A DNA stretch of 56,599 bases from Candidatus Polarisedimenticolia bacterium (GTDB taxonomy: Bacteria > Acidobacteriota > Polarisedimenticolia > Gp22-AA2). How positions within the stretch are numbered: position 1 is the first letter of the stretch; each line of letters begins with the position of its first letter. The translations under genes and the position numbers were made by a program. Shown here piece after piece: positions 7,418 through 16,256 of this stretch. The stretch is taken from assembly GCA_036001465.1 (NCBI GenBank), contig DASYUH010000044.1, positions 1 through 56,599 of the forward strand. Direction: 5' to 3'. The notes beneath the pieces were generated by a model, which was not told the DNA's origin, did not search any database, and saw nothing but the letters and a program-made list of their open reading frames with translations.

Positions 7418-7899
7418 TTGAAGGTGCCTTCGAGCACCCCAACATCATCACGACGACGGTGGACAAGCTCTTCAACTGGGCGCGCAAGTCTGCCCTGTGG
7501 CCGATGTCCTTCGGACTGGCCTGCTGCGCCATCGAGATGATGGCGACGGTGGCCTCGCGCTACGACATCGACCGGTTCGGGGCCGGCGTGTTTCGCGCCA
7601 CCCCGCGCCAGTCGGACGTGATGATTGTCGCCGGCACGGTCTGCGAGAAGATGGCCCCCGTCATCAAAAGGCTCTATGAGCAGATGCCGGATCCGAAGTG
7701 GGTCATCTCGATGGGCGCCTGCGCCACCTGCGGGGGGCCGTTCCCGACCTACAGCGTCGTGCAGGGGGTCGACCGAATCGTCCCGGTGGACGTGTACATC
7801 CCGGGCTGCCCGCCGCGCCCGGAAGCCCTCCTCTATGGCTTCCTCAAATTGCAGGACAAGATCGACAGGATGACTGTCGCGGGGCGGGCGACCGCCTAG
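7408..7899 (+). CDS. nuoB: NADH-quinone oxidoreductase subunit B
   Basis: This 163-residue peripheral-arm subunit binds the terminal 4Fe-4S cluster N2 that passes electrons to quinone. Ligand cysteines are visible in [16 protein letters not shown] and PGCPPRPEA. The GTG start overlaps nuoA by 10 nt and has AAAGGAG upstream (7395-7400). A gap of 93 nt separates it from nuoC, the longest break inside the nuo block. Confidence 0.95.
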   Translation: MGLIEGAFEHPNIITTTVDKLFNWARKSALWPMSFGLACCAIEMMATVASRYDIDRFGAGVFRATPRQSDVMIVAGTVCEKMAPVIKRLYEQMPDPKWVISMGACATCGGPFPTYSVVQGVDRIVPVDVYIPGCPPRPEALLYGFLKLQDKIDRMTVAGRATA

Positions 7900-7992
7900 A
7901 ACAGCTGGCCCTTACGAACACAAGAGCGGCGCGGCCGGCGGGCCGCGGGCGCTTGTGAAAAAAAGCGCGAGCGACGGGGGGCTCGGGCGGAC

Positions 7993-8868
7993 ATGAGCGA
8001 CGAGAAGGACGACAAGCCGCAGCCACCTGCCACCCCTGGGGACGAGCCCGCACAGGCGCCCCAGCCGGCGCCGCCGGCGACCGCCCCCGCATCGCCCGAG
8101 GCAGCGCCGTCCGCGCCGGCACCTGCCGCGCCCGCGCCGGCATCTGCCGCTCCCGCACCGGCACCTGCCGCGCCCGCACCGGCTCCTGCCGCCCCCGCGC
8201 CGCCCGTCCCCGCGGCGGCGGCTCCCGCGAAGGCGACTCCCGCAGCCCCGCCGCCACCGGCGCCGCCCAAGCCGAACCCCCTCCTGGCCGCGGTGCCGTC
8301 GGTTGCGCTCGACCGGCTGAAGGAGCGATTCGCCGATGAGATCATCGAGACGGTGTTCTACGCGGGCGAGGTGACGGTGAAGCTGAAGCAGGAGCGCGCC
8401 GAGACGATCTGGCGCTTCCTGCGCGACGAACCCGACCTGCGCTTCGACTACCTGAGCAATCTGACGGCGGTGCACTGGCCGGAGAGGCCGAAGCCGTTCG
8501 AGGTCGTCTATCATCTGTTCTCGCTGACCAGGCGCCACAGGCTCAATTTGAAAGTCGACGTCGGAGAAGGGGAGCAGCCGCCGACCGCCTGCCGCGTCTG
8601 GCCGACGGCCAACTGGCACGAGCGCGAGGTCTTCGACCTGTTCGGCATCCGTTTCCATGGCCACCCGGACATGACCCGCATCCTGATGACCGACGAGTGG
8701 GTGGGGCACCCCCTGCGCAAGGACTACCCTCTCGAGGGGAAGCCCGAAGATCACATGCAGTTCCGGCAGGTGACCACGGCGGAGCACGTCTACACCTACG
8801 ACAAGTCGCCCATCAAGGGCTTCGGCTGGAAGAAGGAAGTCGAAAAGACCGGGGAGGGCCGGGGCTGA
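7993..8868 (+). CDS. nuoC: NADH-quinone oxidoreductase subunit C with Pro/Ala-rich N-terminal extension
   Basis: From about residue 95 onward this is the 30-kDa complex I subunit: [42 protein letters not shown], and the signature [23 protein letters not shown]. Before it lie about 90 residues made almost only of Ala and Pro, encoded partly by 21-bp repeats. This extension is not part of the fold and should be disordered. The C-terminus ends in a short charged tail. The subunit is not fused to NuoD. Confidence 0.93.
   Translation: MSDEKDDKPQPPATPGDEPAQAPQPAPPATAPASPEAAPSAPAPAAPAPASAAPAPAPAAPAPAPAAPAPPVPAAAAPAKATPAAPPPPAPPKPNPLLAAVPSVALDRLKERFADEIIETVFYAGEVTVKLKQERAETIWRFLRDEPDLRFDYLSNLTAVHWPERPKPFEVVYHLFSLTRRHRLNLKVDVGEGEQPPTACRVWPTANWHEREVFDLFGIRFHGHPDMTRILMTDEWVGHPLRKDYPLEGKPEDHMQFRQVTTAEHVYTYDKSPIKGFGWKKEVEKTGEGRG
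8119..8202 (+). repeat. Four 21-bp tandem repeats inside nuoC
   Basis: Units at 8119-8139, 8140-8160, 8161-8181 and 8182-8202 differ at only a few bases, and each encodes seven Ala/Pro residues. The period is a multiple of three, so copy number could change without breaking the frame. Confidence 0.8.
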
Positions 8869-9965
8869 TGTTTCGCACCGAGGAGATGGACATCAACATG
8901 GGGCCGCAGCACCCTTCGACCCACGGGGTGCTCCGCCTCAAGCTGACCCTCGACGGCGAAGAGGTGGCCGACATGCGCCCGGTGATCGGCTACCTGCACC
9001 GCGGGGTCGAGAAGCTCTGCGAGCACCGCACCTACCCGATGATCGAGCCTCTGACCGATCGGCTCGATTACGTGGCGGCGATCTCCGAGAACCTGGGGTA
9101 CTGCGGGGCGGTGGAGAAGCTGATGGGGCTGACCGTCCCGCCGCGCGCCCAGTACATCCGGGTGATCCTCGCCGAGCTGCAGCGGATCGCCTCGCATCTC
9201 CTGTGGCTCGGGACGCACGCCCTCGACCTCGGGGCGATGACCGTCTTCTTCTACACCTTCCGCGAGCGGGAGATGATCCTCGACCTGTTCGAGGCATTCT
9301 GCGGCGCGCGCCTGACCTACAACTCGATGCGCATCGGCGGGCTCTACGAGGACCTGCCGGCGGGCTGGACCGGCCGGGTGCGCCAGTTCATCGACATCTT
9401 CCCGTCCCGCGAGAAGGAGTACGAGGACCTCCTGACGGTCAACCGGATCTGGCTCGGCCGCACCCGCGGCGTCGGCATCCTCAAGCCCGAGGACGCCGTG
9501 GCCCTGGGGGCCAGCGGGCCGACGCTGCGCGGCTCCGGGGTGGACTACGACGTCCGCCGGGCGCAGCCGTACTCCTCCTACGACCAGTTCGAGTTCGACG
9601 TGCCGGTCGGGAGGAACGGCGACACCTACGACCGCTACATCGTGCGCATGGAGGAGATGCGGCAGTCCTGCCGCATCATCCGGCAGGCCCTGGACAAGCT
9701 GCCCGAAGGGGAAGTGCGCGCCAAGGTGCCGAAGTACATCAAGCCGCCGACCGGCGAGGTGTACCACGTGGTGGAGAGCCCGCGTGGCGAGCAGGGGTTC
9801 TACATCGTCCACAAGAGCGGCGAGATGCCGTACCGCATGCGCTTCCGGGCCCCGTCGTTCGTCAATCTGCAGGCGCTGCCGCTCATGTGCAAGGGACTGC
9901 TCATCGCCGACATCGTCGCGGTCATCGGCTCGATCGACATCGTCCTCGGCGACGTGGACCGGTAG
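8868..9965 (+). CDS. nuoD: NADH-quinone oxidoreductase subunit D
   Basis: This 365-residue 49-kDa subunit forms the quinone cavity with NuoB. Conserved elements are [15 protein letters not shown] at the N-terminus, YLHRGVEK, and the C-terminal [18 protein letters not shown] and DIVLGDVDR. The cysteine ligands of an NiFe hydrogenase are missing, so this is complex I and not an energy-converting hydrogenase. The start overlaps the nuoC stop by one base (TGATG). nuoH follows directly; nuoE, nuoF and nuoG, which usually stand here, are absent. Confidence 0.96.
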   Translation: MFRTEEMDINMGPQHPSTHGVLRLKLTLDGEEVADMRPVIGYLHRGVEKLCEHRTYPMIEPLTDRLDYVAAISENLGYCGAVEKLMGLTVPPRAQYIRVILAELQRIASHLLWLGTHALDLGAMTVFFYTFREREMILDLFEAFCGARLTYNSMRIGGLYEDLPAGWTGRVRQFIDIFPSREKEYEDLLTVNRIWLGRTRGVGILKPEDAVALGASGPTLRGSGVDYDVRRAQPYSSYDQFEFDVPVGRNGDTYDRYIVRMEEMRQSCRIIRQALDKLPEGEVRAKVPKYIKPPTGEVYHVVESPRGEQGFYIVHKSGEMPYRMRFRAPSFVNLQALPLMCKGLLIADIVAVIGSIDIVLGDVDR

Positions 9966-9974
9966 AAGGGGACC

Positions 9975-11189
9975 ATGGACCAGAACGCGCTCATCCAGAC
10001 GCTGGTGATCCCGGCCGCCCAGATCCTGGTCGTCGTCATGGTCCTGCCGCTCCTCATCGCCTACCTGCAGCTGGTGGAGCGCAAGGTCCTCGGGTTCATG
10101 CAGGTGCGCCTGGCGCCGCGCCGCGTCGGCTGGCACGGGATCCTGCAGCCGATCGCCGACGCCGTGAAGCTCCTGATCAAGGAAGACACGATCCCGGAGA
10201 AATCGGACCGCTTCCTGTTCACCCTGGCGCCGGTCGTCACCGTGATCCCGGCGCTGGCCGCGCTGGCGGTCATTCCGTTCGCCTCCGAGCCGTTCACGGT
10301 GTTGGGCTACACGGTGCAGCCGTTCATCACCGACATCAACATCGCGCTGGTCTACCTCCTGGCCATCTCGTCCCTCGGGATCTACGGCGTCATCCTGGGG
10401 GGCTGGGCGTCGAACAGCAAGTACTCGCTCCTGGGGGCGCTGCGCTCGTCGGCGCAGATGATCTCGTACGAGGTGCCGCTCGGCTTCGCCATCATCGGGG
10501 TCATGATGCTGACGGGCACGGCCTCGATGGTCGGGATCGTGAACGCCCAGAAGGCGGCCGGCGTCTGGTACGTCGTCCCGCAGATCTTCGGGTTCTTCTG
10601 CTACTTCATCGCGGCGGTGGCCGAGACGAACCGCGTGCCGTTCGACCTGCCCGAAGCGGAGGCCGAGCTGGTGGCCGGCTTCCACACGGAGTACTCTGGG
10701 ATGAAGTTCGCCCTGTTCTTCCTGGCCGAATACACCAACATGATCGTGGTGTCGTCGATCGCGACCATCCTCTTCTTCGGCGGCTGGCTGCGGCCGTTCC
10801 CGAACGTCGCGGCGCTGGACTTCCTCGAGAACGGCTGGCTGGTGCTGGGGCCCCTGGTCGCCGGCGCCTTCCTCGGCTGGCTCCTCGACCAGCGGCTGGG
10901 CGGGGGGCTGCGGCTGATGTTCGCGGGAGGGATCGCCGGGGCCGCCCTCGGCTTCCTGATCGCCCGGAACGACGTGCTGGGTCTCGCCAGCTGGCACATG
11001 GCGGCGGTGTCCGGGATGTTCTGGTTCTCGCTCAAGGTGTCGTTCTTCCTGTTCATGTACATCTGGTTCCGAGGCACCTACCCGCGCTACCGCTACGACC
11101 AGCTGATGGCGCTCGGCTGGAAGTGGCTCATTCCCCTGTCGGTCGTGAACGTCATCGGCACGGGGCTGGCGATCCTGATCACGGGGTGA
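9975..11189 (+). CDS. nuoH: NADH-quinone oxidoreductase subunit H, with extra membrane hairpin
   Basis: This membrane subunit joins the quinone site to the proton-pumping arm. Signatures are ERKVLGFMQVRLAPRRVG, ADAVKLLIKEDTIP, the acidic loop ETNRVPFDLPEAEAELVAGF with YSGMKFALFFLAEY, and RYRYDQLM near the end. At 404 residues it is longer than most family members. About 75 residues lie between FFGGW and FWFSLK where some 30 are usual. The extra piece contains two hydrophobic stretches (around 284-300 and 306-325). Confidence 0.95.
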   Translation: MDQNALIQTLVIPAAQILVVVMVLPLLIAYLQLVERKVLGFMQVRLAPRRVGWHGILQPIADAVKLLIKEDTIPEKSDRFLFTLAPVVTVIPALAALAVIPFASEPFTVLGYTVQPFITDINIALVYLLAISSLGIYGVILGGWASNSKYSLLGALRSSAQMISYEVPLGFAIIGVMMLTGTASMVGIVNAQKAAGVWYVVPQIFGFFCYFIAAVAETNRVPFDLPEAEAELVAGFHTEYSGMKFALFFLAEYTNMIVVSSIATILFFGGWLRPFPNVAALDFLENGWLVLGPLVAGAFLGWLLDQRLGGGLRLMFAGGIAGAALGFLIARNDVLGLASWHMAAVSGMFWFSLKVSFFLFMYIWFRGTYPRYRYDQLMALGWKWLIPLSVVNVIGTGLAILITG

Positions 11190-11193
11190 GCTC

Positions 11194-11691
11194 GTGGCGA
11201 AAATCATGGACGTGAAGCCCGGCTCCGATCTGCGGGAATTCCTGAAGATGTTTCTCCTCCTGGAGCTCTGGGTCGGGCTCTGGGTGACCCTCAAGAACCA
11301 GTTCCGGCCGCACATCACGGTCGAGTACCCCAAGGAGCGGGTGGAGCTCTCGCCGCGCTTCCGGGGCGTGCCGCGCCTGCGCTTCCACCCGGAGAACGGC
11401 GAGGAGCTGTGCATCGCCTGCCACCTGTGCGAGACCGTCTGCCCGGACGACTGCATCCACATCGTGTCGGAGAAGAAGCCGGACGGGAAGGGGAAGCGGC
11501 TGGTGTCGTTCGAGATCAACTACGAGCGCTGCTGCTTCTGCGGGCTGTGCGTCGATCCCTGCCCGACGAAGCCGCTGACGGCCATCTACATGTCCCACGA
11601 CTACGAAATGGCGGATTTCAAGCGCGAGGGGTTCGTGGCCCCTCTCAAGACCCTCCTGAACGGCGTCGATCCGAAGGACTACAAGGAGTAG
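11194..11691 (+). CDS. nuoI: NADH-quinone oxidoreductase subunit I
   Basis: This 165-residue ferredoxin-like subunit has two 4Fe-4S motifs, CIACHLCETVCP and CCFCGLCVDPCP, which bind clusters N6a and N6b and feed N2 in NuoB. The N-terminal amphipathic helix region (FLKMFLLLELWVGLWVTL) anchors it at the membrane arm. It starts at GTG, 4 nt after nuoH. In the absence of NuoEFG it may be the entry point for electrons from another donor. Confidence 0.95.
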   Translation: MAKIMDVKPGSDLREFLKMFLLLELWVGLWVTLKNQFRPHITVEYPKERVELSPRFRGVPRLRFHPENGEELCIACHLCETVCPDDCIHIVSEKKPDGKGKRLVSFEINYERCCFCGLCVDPCPTKPLTAIYMSHDYEMADFKREGFVAPLKTLLNGVDPKDYKE

Positions 11692-11695
11692 GGCG

Positions 11696-12202
11696 GTGGA
11701 ACCGGCGGCGGTGATCTTCTACATCCTGGCCTCGATCGCGCTGGTGTCGGCGGTCATGGTGATCGCCGGCCGCAACGTCGTCCACTCCGCCATCTACCTG
11801 GTCCTGACCTTCCTGTGCGTGGCGGCCGTGTACATCCTCCTGCGCGCCGAGTTCGTGGCGGCGGTCCAGGTCCTGGTCTATGCCGGCGGGATCGTGGTCC
11901 TGTTCCTGTTCGTCATCATGCTGGTCAACCTCAAGGACCTCCGGAGTCCGGGCGTCCGCGTGCACGCGGCCGTCTCGGGGACCCTCGGGGCCGTGGCGAT
12001 CGGGCTGATCCTGTACCTCTACTCCCGGGCCCCGCTGGCCGCCGACCTGCCGATGCCGGGGCCGCAGGCGGAACCGGCGGGCAACCTCCAGTCGATCGGC
12101 ATGGCGCTGTACCGGGACTTTCTCCTGCCCTTCGAGATCGCTTCGGTCCTGCTGCTCGTGGCGATGATCGGCGCCATCGTCCTGGCGCGCCAGAAGTACT
12201 GA
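11696..12202 (+). CDS. nuoJ: NADH-quinone oxidoreductase subunit J
   Basis: This 168-residue integral membrane subunit has five predicted helices. The N-terminal FYILASIALVSAVMVIAGRN and HSAIYLVLTFLCVAAVYILL regions, and VLVYAGGIVVLFLFVIMLV, match the family, including the pi-bulge helix near YAGGIVVL. It starts at GTG 4 nt after nuoI and is followed by nuoK after 12 nt. Confidence 0.93.
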   Translation: MEPAAVIFYILASIALVSAVMVIAGRNVVHSAIYLVLTFLCVAAVYILLRAEFVAAVQVLVYAGGIVVLFLFVIMLVNLKDLRSPGVRVHAAVSGTLGAVAIGLILYLYSRAPLAADLPMPGPQAEPAGNLQSIGMALYRDFLLPFEIASVLLLVAMIGAIVLARQKY

Positions 12203-12214
12203 GACGAGGAGGCC

Positions 12215-12520
12215 ATGCCGGTCCCGCCGAATCACGTGCTGGTGTTCAGCCTGCTGCTCTTCGCCGTCGGGGTCCTGGGCGTCCTGACGCGCCGGAACGC
12301 CATCATCATCCTGATGTCGATCGAGCTGATCATGAACGCGGCGAACATCAACTTCATCATGTTCAGCCAGAGGCTGCAGAACCTGATGGGTCAGGTGTTC
12401 AGCGTGTTCACCATCGCCGTGGCGGCCGGCGAGGTGGCCGTCGGCCTGGCCATCGTCCTGGCCCTGTTCCGGAACCGCGACACCATCTACGTGGACGAAG
12501 TCCACATCATGAAAGGCTGA
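12215..12520 (+). CDS. nuoK: NADH-quinone oxidoreductase subunit K
   Basis: This is a 101-residue, three-helix subunit. The two conserved membrane glutamates of the proton path are visible in LMSIELIMNAANINF and in the third helix (AAGEVAVGLAIVLAL). The length is normal for the family. A purine-rich site (GAGGAGG) precedes the ATG. Confidence 0.95.
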   Translation: MPVPPNHVLVFSLLLFAVGVLGVLTRRNAIIILMSIELIMNAANINFIMFSQRLQNLMGQVFSVFTIAVAAGEVAVGLAIVLALFRNRDTIYVDEVHIMKG

Positions 12521-12531
12521 GGGGGACGGGC

Positions 12532-14622
12532 GTGGCGTGTCTCGGATGGCTCTTCATGATCCCGCTCTTCCCCGCGGCGGGCTTCGTCCTCAACGGACTG
12601 CTCGGGCCGCGCATCCTGCCGCGCCAGGCGGTCGGGTACGTCGCCTGCGGCGCGGTGCTGCTGTCGTTCCTGGTCTCCCTGGGAGCCGTCCTCGCGCTGG
12701 GGGACGTGGCGCATCTCGCCTCCGTGCCGGGCCTCGCGGTGGACGCGCACGCCCATCGCGTGACCCAGGTGCTCGGCTCGTGGATGCCGATGGGGCGCTC
12801 GGAGGGCGGGCAGGAGCTGAGCGTCGACTGGGCCTTCGCCCTCGACCCGCTGTCCGCGGTCATGCTGCTGGTCGTCACGGGCGTCGGCTTCCTGATCCAC
12901 GTCTACTCGATCGGCTACATGGGGCACGAGCCGCGTCCGGCCCACGCGCGGTTCTTCGCCTACCTCAACCTGTTCATGGCGATGATGCTGACCCTCGTCC
13001 TCGGGGCCTCACTCCCGGTGGTGTTCGTCGGCTGGGAGGGGGTCGGGCTCTGCTCGTACCTGCTCATCGGTTTCTACTACGACCGGATGTTCGACGAGAA
13101 GACCCGCATGTCGTGCGCCGACGCCGGGCGCAAGGCGTTCATCACCAACCGGATCGGGGACGTCGGATTCGTCCTGGGGATGCTGACGCTGTTCGGGGCC
13201 ACGGGGACCCTCGACATCCAGGGGATCCTGTCGAGAGTCGGGGGCCTGACCACGGGCGTGTGCACGGCGGCGGCCCTGCTCCTGTTCGTGGGGGCGTGCG
13301 GCAAGTCGGCGCAGATTCCGCTGTACGTCTGGCTGCCGGACGCCATGGCCGGCCCGACGCCGGTCTCCGCGCTCATCCACGCCGCGACCATGGTGACGGC
13401 GGGCGTCTACGTCACCTGCCGCATGGCGCCGCTGTACCTGCACGCGCCGAATGCGATGCTCACCGTGGCGATCGTCGGCGCCCTGACCGCTCTCTTCGCG
13501 GCGAGCATCGGGCTCGTGCAGACCGACATCAAGAAGGTGCTGGCCTACTCGACCGTGTCGCAGCTCGGTTACATGATGCTGGCCGCCGGGGTGGGGGCGT
13601 TCTCGGCCGCCGTCTTCCACCTCATGACGCACGCCTTTTTCAAGGCGCTCCTGTTCCTCGGGGCCGGCTCGGTCATTCACGCCCTGTCCGGCGAGCAGGA
13701 CATCCGCAAGATGGGGGGCCTGAGCAAGCACACCCCCTGGACGCACGCCACGTTCGCCACTGCGACGCTGGCGATAGCCGGAATCGTTCCGTTCGCGGGG
13801 TTTTTCTCCAAGGACGAGATCCTCTGGGCGGCGTTCAACGGGAGCCCGATCCTCTGGCTCGTGGGGGCCGTCACCGCCGGCCTGACCGCCTTCTACATGT
13901 GCCGGCTCTATATCCTGGTTTTCTGGGGCGAGGAGCGCTTCTCCGAGGAGGCGCGGCATCACCTGCACGAGTCGCCGCGCACGATGACCGTGCCGCTGGC
14001 GGCCCTGGCGGTCCTGTCCGTGGTCGGCGGGTGGGTCGGGATCCCGAGAGCGGTCGCCTTGACGGAGGGCATGGCGGATCGCTTCGGACGCTATCTCGCG
14101 CCGGTCTTCGAGGCGGGGGAGGGGACGCACGCGCACGTCGCCGCACACTCGCCGGGACTCGAGATCACCCTCATGTTCGTCTCATTGGGCATCGCAATCT
14201 TCGGGCTGTTCCTCGGCTGGGTCTTCTACGAGCGCCGCCCGGACACGCCGGCGCGGCTGGCCGAGCGCGCGCGCGGCCTGTACCGCCTCCTGGCCAACAA
14301 GTACTACGTCGACGAGCTGTACGGGAAGATCATCCTGGCGCCCTACGACGCCCTCTGCCGATGGGCCTTCCTGTTCGACAAGTGGGCGGTGGACGGTATC
14401 GTGAACGCGGCGGGCTACGTCACGCTCGCCACGTCCTACATCTCGGTCGGCTTCGACACGTACGTGGTCGACGGCCTGGTCAACACGGCCGGCTACATCG
14501 TGCGCGGGTTCTCCTGGACGTTCAAAAAGCTCCAGACCGGACTCGTGCAATCGTACGCCACGGCCATGGTCTTCGGGATCTTCGTCCTGGTGAGCGTCTA
14601 CCTGCTCTCCACGGGCCACTGA
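12532..14622 (+). CDS. nuoL: NADH-quinone oxidoreductase subunit L
   Basis: This 696-residue antiporter-like proton-pumping subunit has about 16 membrane helices and the long lateral helix at the C-terminus. Key signatures are VGWEGVGLCSYLLIGFYYD, GKSAQIPLYVWLPDAMAG, PTPVSALIHAATMVTAGVYV and KKVLAYSTVSQLGYMMLA, which carry the charged residues of the pumping channel. The frame is open far upstream, but GTG 12532 lies just after nuoK with AGGGGG before it and gives the normal N-terminus. Confidence 0.95.
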   Translation: MACLGWLFMIPLFPAAGFVLNGLLGPRILPRQAVGYVACGAVLLSFLVSLGAVLALGDVAHLASVPGLAVDAHAHRVTQVLGSWMPMGRSEGGQELSVDWAFALDPLSAVMLLVVTGVGFLIHVYSIGYMGHEPRPAHARFFAYLNLFMAMMLTLVLGASLPVVFVGWEGVGLCSYLLIGFYYDRMFDEKTRMSCADAGRKAFITNRIGDVGFVLGMLTLFGATGTLDIQGILSRVGGLTTGVCTAAALLLFVGACGKSAQIPLYVWLPDAMAGPTPVSALIHAATMVTAGVYVTCRMAPLYLHAPNAMLTVAIVGALTALFAASIGLVQTDIKKVLAYSTVSQLGYMMLAAGVGAFSAAVFHLMTHAFFKALLFLGAGSVIHALSGEQDIRKMGGLSKHTPWTHATFATATLAIAGIVPFAGFFSKDEILWAAFNGSPILWLVGAVTAGLTAFYMCRLYILVFWGEERFSEEARHHLHESPRTMTVPLAALAVLSVVGGWVGIPRAVALTEGMADRFGRYLAPVFEAGEGTHAHVAAHSPGLEITLMFVSLGIAIFGLFLGWVFYERRPDTPARLAERARGLYRLLANKYYVDELYGKIILAPYDALCRWAFLFDKWAVDGIVNAAGYVTLATSYISVGFDTYVVDGLVNTAGYIVRGFSWTFKKLQTGLVQSYATAMVFGIFVLVSVYLLSTGH

Positions 14623-14639
14623 ACGCGGGGGATTGAAAG

Positions 14640-16256
14640 ATGCCTCACTGGTATGTCGACAACGTCCTGAACATCGTCACCTTCCTGCCGCTCGTCGGGG
14701 CCCTGGCGCTCCTGGTGGTCGACAAGGAGAAGAAGGGCCCGATCATGCACGCGGCGACCTGGATCGCCCTCGCGGACTTTCTCCTGTCGGTGCCGCTGTT
14801 CTTCCTGTACGACGCCGACCGCGGCGGCTTCCAGTTCGAGCAGCGCCTCTCGTGGATCCCCTCGATCGGCGTCCAGTACTACATCGGCATCGACGGCATC
14901 TCGCTCCTTCTCCTGCTCCTGACCACGTTCCTGGGCTTCCTCTCCATCCTGTCGTCCTGGACGGCGGTCACCGAGCGCGTCAAGGAGTACTACATCTTCA
15001 TGCTGCTCCTGCAGACCGGCATGATGGGCGTGTTCATCTCCCTGGATTTCTTCCTGTTCTACATCTTCTGGGAGGCGATGCTGGTGCCGATGTACTTCCT
15101 GATCGGCATCTGGGGCGGTCCGCGGAAGCTGTACGCCGCCATCAAGTTCTTCCTGTACACGCTGCTCGGCTCGGTCCTGATGCTCCTCGGGATCCTGGCG
15201 GTCTATTTCTACTATCCCCAGATCACCGGCGGCGGGTACTCCTTCGACATCACCGAGTTCATCCGCGTCCTGGGCCCGCTGAACCAGCCGGAGTGGCTCG
15301 AGATGCAGAAGTGGATCTTCCTGGCGTTCTTCATCGGGTTCGCCATCAAGGTGCCGATGTTCCCGTTCCACACCTGGCTGCCCGACGCGCATGTCGAGGC
15401 GCCGACCGCCGGCTCGGTCATCCTGGCCGGCGTGCTCCTGAAGATGGGCACCTACGGGTTCGTCCGCTTCTCCCTGCCGATGCTGCCCAGCGCCACGCGG
15501 CACTACCTGCCGCACATGCTGGCGCTCTCGGTGATCGGCATCCTGTACGGGGCGCTGGTCGCGATGGTCCAGAAGGACTGGAAGAAGCTGGTGGCCTACT
15601 CCTCGGTCAGCCATCTCGGCTTCTGCATGCTGGGGGTGTTCGCCCTCAACCAGCCCGGCCTGAACGGCGGCATCCTGCAGATGATCAACCACGGCCTCTC
15701 CACCGGGGCGCTCTTCCTGCTCGTCGGCCTGATCTACGAGCGGCGCCACACTCGGATGATCAGTGAATTCGGCGGGCTGTCGAAGCAGATGCCGATCTAC
15801 GCCACCCTGTTCATGATCATCACTCTGTCCTCGATCGGCCTGCCGACGCTGAACGGCTTCATCGGCGAGTTCACCATCCTGGTGGGCGCCTACGGCATCC
15901 CGGCGGGCTACGGGTTCGAGGTTCTGGGCCTGCATGTGGGGGGCAAGTTCTGGGTGGTGTGCGGCGCCCTGGGAATCGTCCTGGGGGCGGCCTACATGCT
16001 GTGGCTGTACCAGCGCACCATGTTCGGGAAGCTCGACAACCCCGAGAACGCCACGCTCAAGGACCTCGACTTCCGCGAGATCATGACCCTCGCGCCGATC
16101 GTGGTCTGCTGCTTCTGGATCGGGCTGTATCCGAAGCCGCTGTTCCGGATCCTGGAGAAGCCGGTGGCCGAGATCGCCGCACGGGTCTCCTCCGCGGAGG
16201 CCGCCGGGCAGACCGCGGCGGCCACGACGGTCGAGGGGGGGACGCCGGGCCGATGA
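14640..16256 (+). CDS. nuoM: NADH-quinone oxidoreductase subunit M
   Basis: This 538-residue antiporter-like subunit carries the channel glutamate in FWEAMLVPMYFLIG, the channel lysine in IKVPMFPFHTWLPDAH, and KKLVAYSSVSHLGFCMLG. The C-terminus adds about 25 Ala/Thr/Gly-rich residues after the last helix. ATG 14640 is 17 nt after nuoL. The stop overlaps the nuoN start as ATGA. Confidence 0.95.
   Translation: MPHWYVDNVLNIVTFLPLVGALALLVVDKEKKGPIMHAATWIALADFLLSVPLFFLYDADRGGFQFEQRLSWIPSIGVQYYIGIDGISLLLLLLTTFLGFLSILSSWTAVTERVKEYYIFMLLLQTGMMGVFISLDFFLFYIFWEAMLVPMYFLIGIWGGPRKLYAAIKFFLYTLLGSVLMLLGILAVYFYYPQITGGGYSFDITEFIRVLGPLNQPEWLEMQKWIFLAFFIGFAIKVPMFPFHTWLPDAHVEAPTAGSVILAGVLLKMGTYGFVRFSLPMLPSATRHYLPHMLALSVIGILYGALVAMVQKDWKKLVAYSSVSHLGFCMLGVFALNQPGLNGGILQMINHGLSTGALFLLVGLIYERRHTRMISEFGGLSKQMPIYATLFMIITLSSIGLPTLNGFIGEFTILVGAYGIPAGYGFEVLGLHVGGKFWVVCGALGIVLGAAYMLWLYQRTMFGKLDNPENATLKDLDFREIMTLAPIVVCCFWIGLYPKPLFRILEKPVAEIAARVSSAEAAGQTAAATTVEGGTPGR

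Noticed and set aside
7993-8280. The Pro/Ala-rich stretch considered as a separate gene or a frameshift artefact.
   Set aside because: It is in frame with NuoC with no internal start that has a better ribosome site, so it is kept as an N-terminal extension.
8796-11519. A 907-codon minus-strand open frame across nuoD and nuoH.
   Set aside because: It is His/Arg/Asp/Gln-rich shadow coding opposite clear nuo genes; no domain is visible.
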